Assembly (NCBI GenBank): GCA_947095535.1 | Contig: OX352773.1 | Location: 268,762,515 to 268,826,514 of the forward strand | Length of the DNA stretch: 64,000 nucleotides | Reading direction: 5' to 3' | From: Poecilobothrus nobilitatus | Taxonomy: Eukaryota > Arthropoda > Insecta > Diptera > Dolichopodidae | In this document: positions 60,301 through 64,000 of the stretch, piece by piece | Layout: each line of letters opens with the position of its first letter | How positions within the stretch are numbered: position 1 is the stretch's first letter | The notes under the pieces: model-generated | The model's database searches: none | Seen by the model: only the letters and a program-made list of their open reading frames with translations | What the model was told of the DNA's origin: nothing | Translations under genes and position numbers: made by a program

Positions 60301-63300
60301 AACAAATGCCATAAATTCTTCATGCGATATTATACCTTTATGATAGTCAATTTTAATTCCCAACATTAATGTGAAAAGTTGCTTATGCCTTTCATATAAT
60401 GATCGATTTTCAAATAACCATACCTCAAATGTTAAATATCTTAAAATGATTTGTATTCGTTCTTCTGTTATGGAACTTTTAGCTGATTTTGTTATTGAGT
60501 TATTAAATATAACTAAAAATTGCTTCAATGAATTTTGGTACATAACATTTACATTACTCATTTCAACAATTAAGAAATATAAAATTGAACCACGTGCTGC
60601 TATAGATCTAAATTCTTCACGTGCTTTCATAATTTTTTTTTCAGTTACTGCTGAAACAATCAACTTCTGACTTACTTCTTCAGCCGTAGATTTCGTTGTT
60701 TGCAAAACTTGAATTAATGCTTCATCATCTACCAGTGAACCTTGTGATGAACTTAAACGATACAATAAATTTTCTTCTAATTCTTTAATATTTCTTTGAT
60801 TTTGCATAACAGTTTCAAACAATGCAACTCTTTCAGCTTCCAAATCTGCTTTTTCCATTAAAATCACTCGGCCTAACAGCTGATCTTCAAGACCACGCAT
60901 TGTTACTGTAAAATCAATAACTGAAGTTTTTGCACTAACTTCAGGACTAAATGCTGGATTTGGTAATTTTGTTGTTATATACAACATAAAACCAGGCATT
61001 ACATCACATTCTTTATCTCCCACTAAAACTTTTTCGATACTACCAGATTTAATGAAATTCTTTTCTAAAACATTATCTAATACCGGATCTAATTCAATAT
61101 CAACATCTTCAATTAATAAAGGACGTCCCAATGATAAACAATCTTCAAGATGTGTTCTAAAATATTTGTGATTCAATGAAGTGATTTGCAATTCATTTTG
61201 ATCCTCTTTACATTTAATCCAAATTTTTCCTTGACTTTGTGGATCAATTAATAGTGGATAACTACTTGATTTTGTGACAATTAATGCATTTTGTACAGAT
61301 AATTCATCATTTGGTAAACCTTGTAAAGTCCATTCTGACACAGTCGCAGAATCAATAAGGAAACTAATTATATTCAAATTTAATGTAAAAGGAATTTTAC
61401 GAGTTCTCAGCAAAGCCATCCAAACCTTCAAAAGATTTTCCCGAAATTCCTGGTTATATGGTCCACAGTAGGATAGAAAACCAGTGGCTAATAAAATGTC
61501 TCCAACTAGTTTTCCTAATTGTATTTTAAATTCTTTACTTTGATTTGTCCAACGTGTTCTTTCATCTGCTAAGCCATTTATTAAAGCTGTAGCAGCTGTC
61601 ATTTTTCTTAGACAAACGTTTAAAGCATCTGTTAAGCGTTGCTTCTCGCCTACAGCTTTGTCATATTGATTTTTCACAGCTTGTAACGCTTCCTCTCTCT
61701 CACGTAATTGGTCTTCAGCAGCAGCTAAATCTTCCATAGCCACCTAATAATAAATTTACATATTAAATAACGGTTTATTAAAGAAATACATATATACAAA
61801 TTAGAATACTAACTTTAAGCCTTGCTTCTTGCATTGCTAAATTAGCTTTCAATGGCAATACTTCTTTATTAACACCATGAAAAAATGCCATAGCTTTAGT
61901 CCACGATAATAAACCGGCAACATCACCACAAACTCTTCTAGCAGTTTCCATATTATAATCTTCCATTCTAAAATATGGTTGCAACAAATCAATCAGTTCA
62001 TCATTAATTGTATCCTTTGGGTAATTTTGAAGCTGTAATAAAAATGTTGTACTGGCCATCATCTGTAACACAAAGAAAAATCAATTTAATTTTGGATTAA
62101 AAAACCAACAACCATTTTAAATAACCTTTAAAGACTCCTGCCAACTAGGCTTAGGACATGGAGCTCCACTGTCAGCAATACATGGATGTAATTTTCGTTT
62201 AAATAATATCAATACACTATCCATAATTCGCATAATTAAATGTGGTGGGCGACCCAATTTACGTACGGTAGCTATGTGAGCTGGTTTAATAGTATTAAGA
62301 GCAGCCTCGGCCTCTAAAATGTTTTTAAATATGTAAAATAAAAAAATATTTCAATTATAAATGTAGTTGCTAACCTTCAAGAGCAGGTTTTGCCGCTTCC
62401 AATTTTTCTTCAGCTAATGCCTTTTCATCTGCAATACAAGCTACTAACGCTTCTGCCTTTTCTTTTACGATTTGAACCTGATTTTTTACAATTTCAGCTT
62501 GCATAGCTCTTTCTGTTACCTCAACGAGTACTGCTTCTGCTTTTTTCGATGCCTCTGCTAAGTCTTGTTCCATAATAACTAGATCTTTTTTTAGTATTTC
62601 AACAGATACTGAAGCTTCCCTCAACTTTTCTAACCCAGTATCCATTTTGGTAATGCCATCACCTAATTCTTTTTGTTTCAACAAATAAACAGTCTTGTAG
62701 GCTGCAATAAAATTTAAATATGACTTTGGGGTAACATGAGTAGCTCTTCGAAATCTTTGGAAATAATCATTTGAGGTTTCTGCTACAATATCTTGAATTG
62801 TCCCAAGAGCTTCAACTAACTCTTCTTTAACGTGTGCTGAACAATCAATTTCAAAATCATTTAAGAAATGTTGAGCAACTAGTATAAGAGCTTCCTTAGG
62901 CCACGGTTCAAACCAATCAATTGTACACCCAGACACCAAAGCAGGAAATCGTTGTACTCGAGTTCTGAATGTTTCTCCCACAGGTGAGAAACAAAATACG
63001 ACATGCAAATTGTGGCAAACTCTTTGTAAGAAATACTCCATAACACTTTCAGGTGTTGCAGTTTTTTTCTGATTTTCACGTTTCATTACAGGCATTAATT
63101 CCTGTATAATTTCTTGCTGTTCATCCTTATTGAACAGATTTGATATTACTCCAGAAGACAATATATTATTTAAATATTCAAGAAAACCTTCCTCTTTAAT
63201 ATCTAGATCTGAAAATAAGAATGTTGTTCCCTTTCCTTGCACACCACAAGTTCTGTATAAGAGTTTTAAATCTTCAAGGAAGTTTGCTACGTTGTACGAT

Positions 63301-64000
63301 CTTGTTAAACTTATTTGAAATGTTTTATAACCAGCTATAAACGAAGCCAACTTAGTTAAGGATTGTTTACCGGATCCGCCAACACCAACCAACATACAAT
63401 TACCTCTAGGATGTCGAATGATTCGAGAGATTTTTACCAAATGCAACATTGCATCTGGAAAAAATACTAAATCCATTCCTGAACCTCGAACCATTTCATT
63501 AAACTGTGCCAAGAACATTATTAAACGTTCTCGTAAAATATCATGTGACAACACAGGCTCATACACTTTAGGTAACTCCATATCTGTATCTTCACCTTCT
63601 TCTCCGGTTGGCTCAGGAGCATCTCGCATAAAATCAACAAAAACTGGATTTGAAACAACCATTTCCCGATGACTATCCCCTAATTCATCTCCAATTAAAA
63701 CAATAAGTTCTGTGCGGAACCATTCTTTATCTTGAAATATAGTAAATCTATCTGCAAAAACACGTGTACATTCATGCTTCCATAATGCCATCAATACATT
63801 TTCAGATGTTATGACAGTTGATAAAGTTCCTATCATTCCTTGCCAAATTCTAGATAAATCTCTCAAATTAAAGTTATAATGAAATTTAGCTGGTGTTGGA
63901 AGCAATTTATTACGAGTTCTCAACCACAGAAATCTTGTTAATGGAATTAATCTTTTTACTAAATTTCTAACTTCTGTTGTAAAACCTCTTTTGGCATTAT
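39182..64000 (-). CDS. DNAH5/8: Axonemal dynein heavy chain, outer arm, DNAH5/DNAH8 class (partial)
   Basis: Force-generating ATPase of the outer dynein arm in motile cilia and sperm tails. Exons, 5' to 3': 64000(open)-62375, 62313-62126, 62062-61814, 61743-60175, 60090-59922, 57102-56950, 56399-56107, 56026-55534, 55279-55090, 55018-54862, 43673-43578, 43513-43457, 39314-39182. All junctions are GT-AG and keep one frame without a stop, giving about 1,375 residues, roughly the last third of a 4,600-residue protein. Order: AAA4 with P-loop [10 protein letters not shown] (about 63386-63360), stalk coiled coil 1, microtubule-binding domain, coiled coil 2, AAA5, AAA6, C-terminal domain. The 5' two-thirds lie beyond 64000. 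The last exon is missing: the final donor at 39181 has no visible partner. DNAH5 and DNAH8 types (in Drosophila CG9492 and kl-3) were not separable by eye. Confidence 0.95.
39556..40400 (-). mobile_element. Family C repeat, degraded
   Basis: The left end CAGAGTAGGAAATTCAGTATAA then AACCAAAAGTTTTTAAACGC is the inverted 3' terminus. Inside are AAAAGTCTTTAACACATAC and TTCAACTTTGAGCTACTGCAG. The right end has GATGTAGAAATTCTGCAAAC and GCGCAGTCAGACAT in place of the microsatellite. Confidence 0.5.
40467..41105. mobile_element. MITE-like element with GGTGTCCC termini
   Basis: GGTGTCCC at 40467-40474 faces GGGACACC at 41098-41105. Inside, the sub-terminal sequences TTTCTAACGGTTTT (near 40515) and AAAACCGTTAGAAG (near 41018) are also inverted. 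The 640-bp interior has no coding capacity. This is the layout of a non-autonomous DNA transposon; target duplication is not certain. Confidence 0.5.
41116..42783. other. Dynein intron, AT-rich
   Basis: No exon, RNA gene or repeat was recognised. Confidence 0.4.
42784..42835 (+). mobile_element. Family C 3'-end fragment
   Basis: TTTTAAAAATGTGTGCCTAC, AAAAACTCTTGATTCTACTTACTGCCTTGCTTTT resembles the family C terminus; the rest is not visible. Confidence 0.4.
43028..43047. repeat. Perfect 20-bp palindrome
   Basis: GTCTTAAGATATCTTAAGAC reads identically on both strands, with TTAAGA/TCTTAA variants repeated over the next 100 bp. Function unknown. Confidence 0.7.
43355..43429 (-). ncRNA. Pre-miRNA-like hairpin in a dynein intron (candidate)
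   Basis: Arms 43355-43383 and 43401-43429 are inverted copies, 29 bp each, with a 17-base loop. On the minus strand, the sense of the dynein transcript, I count 24 Watson-Crick pairs, four G-U pairs and one C-A mismatch; on the plus strand four of these become A-C mismatches. The hairpin starts 27 bases after the GTAAAT donor of the exon at 43457-43513. Size and near-perfect pairing fit an animal pre-miRNA. A small foldback repeat would look the same; no expression evidence is available. Confidence 0.35.
43457..43513 (-). CDS. DNAH5/8: Dynein exon: C-terminal domain, 19 codons
   Basis: Acceptor [28 protein letters not shown], donor ACAG/GTAAAT, phase 0. The W.[13 protein letters not shown] block is conserved in all axonemal heavy chains, which makes this very small exon secure. 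Confidence 0.94.
43578..43673 (-). CDS. DNAH5/8: Dynein exon: C-terminal domain
   Basis: Acceptor TTATTTAAG, 32 codons [20 protein letters not shown] to QTDRPK, donor AAAG/GTAAAT, phase 0. Confidence 0.94.
44424..44980 (-). mobile_element. HINE family A element, short copy without tandem core
   Basis: Reading right to left: ATACCGGTATGAACG, GTTCAAGGGTATAATACATTTGCC, ATTACGTTTGTGACACC, a GTCCGTCCG remnant, GATAACTCAAAAAAATAAAG and one core unit with GGTTCGAGTAGCTGCCGCAC. The tail is GGTATCCCAAAGTTGACACA... ending CTTCCTCGTTTTTG at 44424. It shows what family A looks like with the 307-bp expansion removed. Confidence 0.7.
44981..45154 (+). repeat. Possible tRNA/SINE remnant
   Basis: A GC-richer patch at about 45035-45090 (CATCGTAAGCTGCAAGATCC, GGTTCCAAATCCCGCGCAGC) contains a B-box-like GGTTCCAAATCCC. 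No good A box was found. Confidence 0.25.
45155..46340 (+). mobile_element. HINE family B element (copy B2), divergent ~140-bp core
   Basis: Shares the first 200 bp with the copy at 48051 (ATACCCTACAC..., CCGT microsatellite at 45283-45303, GATAACTCAAAAAATAATG) and the same 3' end (TAGGTGTAAGGTAT..., AAGTCGGTTACATCGACTT stem, CTTGTTTTTT). The core is a different set of five or six units of 132-142 bp, marked by GATGAATTGGAG at 45538, 45670, 45812, 45954 and 46090. It is an older or separate subfamily. Confidence 0.7.
46341..48050. other. Dynein intron, AT-rich
   Basis: AT-rich. A 62-codon plus-strand frame at 46498-46686 has a less AT-biased sequence but no recognisable relative. TTTGCAAAA-type motifs recur at 47560-47680. 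No dynein exon. Confidence 0.35.
48051..50538 (+). mobile_element. HINE family B element (copy B3), longest, ~12 core units
   Basis: Starts ATACCCTACACCTAAAGTATAGGGTAT, then TTAACTTTGGTATGG, a fly-DINE-like block with GGAGTCGATTTAGC, a CCGT microsatellite near 48183-48203 and GATAACTCAAAAAAT. Core units of about 147 bp carry CCATGGG at roughly 48308, 48460, 48608, 48756, 48900 and onward to 50116. It ends AGGTGTAGGGTATTAATAAGTCGGTTGCATCGACTTACTG...ACTTGTTTTTT. The 3' 600 bp are nearly identical to 33235-33853. Confidence 0.72.
48440..50130 (+). repeat. ~147-bp tandem array (family B core)
   Basis: About twelve units marked by TTTGGTCCATGGGTT and CTTCCGAACGAGCNCCAGAG, spaced 145-150 bp. Some blocks (48840-49020 and 49440-49630) are near-identical duplicates of each other. 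This suggests unit-group duplication by unequal exchange rather than single-unit expansion. Confidence 0.85.
50600..51345 (-). mobile_element. Family C repeat, second full-length-like copy
   Basis: The left end ACAAGAGAGAATGTAAACCAACAG is the inverted family C 3' terminus. The body shares AGTTATTAACACATG, TTGAGAGGTTGTAGCTTCG, ACCGTGTAGAAGTTTTGAC and the remnant GACCGACAGAGAG microsatellite. It starts about 60 bp after the end of the family B element at 48051-50538. It has one core unit instead of two. Confidence 0.55.
51346..53169. other. Dynein intron, AT-rich
   Basis: No exon, RNA gene or repeat was recognised. Confidence 0.4.
53170..54480 (-). mobile_element. Family C repeat (HINE-like), longest copy, with ~469-bp internal tandem
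   Basis: Right to left: GCACATTTCC, ATTAGTTTCACTCTGTCCGTCCGTCC microsatellite, ACTTCTACACCGTTAAAG, GTAGTCCCCCCCATTACGGAG, then two tandem units. AACACACGTAAAAATATATTA recurs at 53360 and 53829, 469 bp apart. The 3' end is TTGGTTTACATTCTACCTTGTTTTTT at 53170-53185. Non-coding. The 5' microsatellite and CTTGTTTTT terminus match the plan of families A and B. Confidence 0.6.
54862..55018 (-). CDS. DNAH5/8: Dynein exon: C-terminal domain
   Basis: Acceptor TTATGTAG, then [49 protein letters not shown]; donor AAG/GTAAAT, phase 0. It is followed by the 11.2-kb intron that holds the HINE cluster. Confidence 0.95.
55090..55279 (-). CDS. DNAH5/8: Dynein exon: C-terminal domain
   Basis: Acceptor CAATTAAG, then [52 protein letters not shown]; donor TAAG/GTGACA, phase 2. 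Confidence 0.95.
55534..56026 (-). CDS. DNAH5/8: Dynein exon: AAA6/C-terminal domain
   Basis: Acceptor CAAATTAG, then [68 protein letters not shown]; donor AAAG/GTGAAT, phase 1. The ERR.FGPLGWN.PYEFN and YGGRVTD.D.R motifs are shared by all axonemal heavy chains. Confidence 0.97.
56107..56399 (-). CDS. DNAH5/8: Dynein exon: AAA6 continued
   Basis: Acceptor TTTTAACAG, then [50 protein letters not shown] and [14 protein letters not shown]; donor CAA/GTAATT, phase 0. The [12 protein letters not shown] and TTEPH..FP motifs are diagnostic of heavy-chain AAA6. Confidence 0.97.
56400..56949. other. Dynein intron
   Basis: A 550-bp intron. The stretch 56470-56880 is less AT-rich than most introns here (CTACAACCGCAGGAGAACGACG, CACCGCTTTGCCGGCAAAG) and may be an old repeat; no family was assigned. 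Confidence 0.4.
56950..57102 (-). CDS. DNAH5/8: Dynein exon: AAA6
   Basis: Acceptor TTTTTAATACAG, then [39 protein letters not shown] and AKQKEI; donor TTG/GTGAGT, phase 1. Confidence 0.95.
57360..57602 (+). repeat. GC-rich insert ending in poly(A), probable retroposon 3' end
   Basis: A block with far higher C and G content than its surroundings (TCCCCAATTATCCTTCCC..., GGGGGTGGTTTTGGTTGG..., GAGGAAGCACGTGCAGTTCC) ends at 57586-57601 in a run of A. This looks like the 3' end of a SINE or LINE inserted in the intron. The family was not identified, and no clear target duplication was found. Confidence 0.5.
57603..59361. other. Dynein intron, AT-rich
   Basis: No exon, RNA gene or repeat was recognised in this part of the intron between the exons at 59922 and 57102. 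Confidence 0.45.
59375..59461 (-). repeat. 87-bp retroposon-like insert with 13-bp target duplication
   Basis: AAGAGAGCCCTTA occurs at 59362-59374 and again at 59462-59474, exactly flanking 87 bp. Read on the minus strand the insert begins GTGGTATGTGGTAGTCATG and ends in AACCTAACCTAACC, a short simple-repeat tail. A direct repeat of this length plus a simple 3' tail is the signature of target-primed retroposition. The body (GGTGGCTGCC...GGCACACTTAGACC on the plus strand) is not recognised with certainty. Confidence 0.65.
59922..60090 (-). CDS. DNAH5/8: Dynein exon: entry to AAA6
   Basis: Acceptor TTGAATAG, then [39 protein letters not shown] and AKRYVE; donor GAAG/GTTTGT, phase 1. Confidence 0.94.
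60175..61743 (-). CDS. DNAH5/8: Dynein exon: stalk return helix, AAA5
   Basis: 523 codons, starting Val-Ala-Met after TTATTAG. Coiled coil 2 runs to ADERTRWT, then the AAA5 entry [21 protein letters not shown]. Downstream are [29 protein letters not shown] and [21 protein letters not shown]5 features seen across heavy chains. It ends with [16 protein letters not shown] and the donor ATA/GTAAGA. The GTG start often predicted here is an internal Val. Confidence 0.97.
61814..62062 (-). CDS. DNAH5/8: Dynein exon: microtubule-binding domain
   Basis: Acceptor GTGTTACAG; 83 codons from [20 protein letters not shown] through DLLQPYF and [14 protein letters not shown] to QEARLK; donor AAA/GTTAGT. The ATG at 62062 is an internal Met. 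Confidence 0.95.
62126..62313 (-). CDS. DNAH5/8: Dynein exon: base of the microtubule-binding domain
   Basis: Acceptor ATTTTAG, then [32 protein letters not shown] and [11 protein letters not shown]; donor AAAG/GTTATT. The GRPP motif and the Pro-Lys-Pro-Ser-Trp segment are typical of dynein microtubule-binding domains. Confidence 0.95.
62375..64000 (-). CDS. DNAH5/8: Dynein exon: AAA4, start of stalk
   Basis: Open across the right window edge (begins AT|AAT GCC, Asn-Ala-Lys-Arg). Contains [20 protein letters not shown] and [13 protein letters not shown] from the AAA3/AAA4 junction, the AAA4 Walker [10 protein letters not shown] and a Walker B-like [20 protein letters not shown] and [12 protein letters not shown] follow, then a long Ala/Glu/Lys-rich heptad region (stalk coiled coil 1) from about 62640 to the donor GAAG/GTTAGC. 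Ends in phase 1. Confidence 0.96.

Noticed and set aside
60371..60670. 99-codon plus-strand frame, with others at 61274, 63130 and 63418
   Set aside because: Antisense shadows of the dynein exons.

Overview
This window is AT-rich, gene-poor animal DNA and almost certainly comes from an insect, most likely a fly (Diptera). Three things point there. The neuropeptide encoded on the + strand is a 44-residue CRF-like diuretic hormone (DH44) whose core is of the fly type. A decayed mariner of the DD41D (rosa-like) group lies at the left edge. Most interspersed repeats have the layout of DINE-1/HINE elements, the short non-autonomous relatives of Helentrons common in fly genomes.

Only two host genes are visible. 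On the + strand, two coding exons of Dh44 (8792-8917 and 22972-23433) flank a 14-kb intron full of transposon debris; together they encode the mature peptide and the C-terminal part of its precursor. The signal-peptide exon was not found. On the - strand, thirteen exons of an axonemal outer-arm dynein heavy chain (DNAH5/DNAH8 class) run from the right edge (64000) to 39182. They read in one frame through the AAA4 region, stalk, microtubule-binding domain, AAA5, AAA6 and most of the C-terminal domain. The final coding exon is not seen in the 39 kb to the left, and a 200-N scaffold gap at 34758-34957 lies just where it could be. The two genes are functionally unrelated (hormone and ciliary motor), and because the gap separates them their adjacency is not proven.

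Layout: 1-741 mariner remnant; 1003-8200 HINE and LINE remnants; 8792-23433 Dh44 with a repeat-filled intron; 23434-34757 very AT-rich flank with LINE, HINE and SINE pieces; 34758-34957 gap; 34958-39181 AT-rich flank of the dynein gene; 39182-64000 dynein, whose 11-kb intron (43674-54861) holds a cluster of HINE elements.

Three related repeat families explain nearly all long open frames outside the two genes. Family A (ATACCCGTA... ends) has a 307-bp tandem core in one copy. Family B (ATACCCTACACC... ends) has a tandem core of about 147 bp. Family C ends in CTTGTTTTT. Because 147 is a multiple of three, family B cores give long but meaningless ORFs on both strands.

Points most worth a second look are the pre-miRNA-like hairpin just inside a dynein intron (43355-43429), the mariner copy whose only in-frame stops all fall at expected tryptophan codons, the missing dynein terminal exon beside the assembly gap, and the new DH44 sequence.
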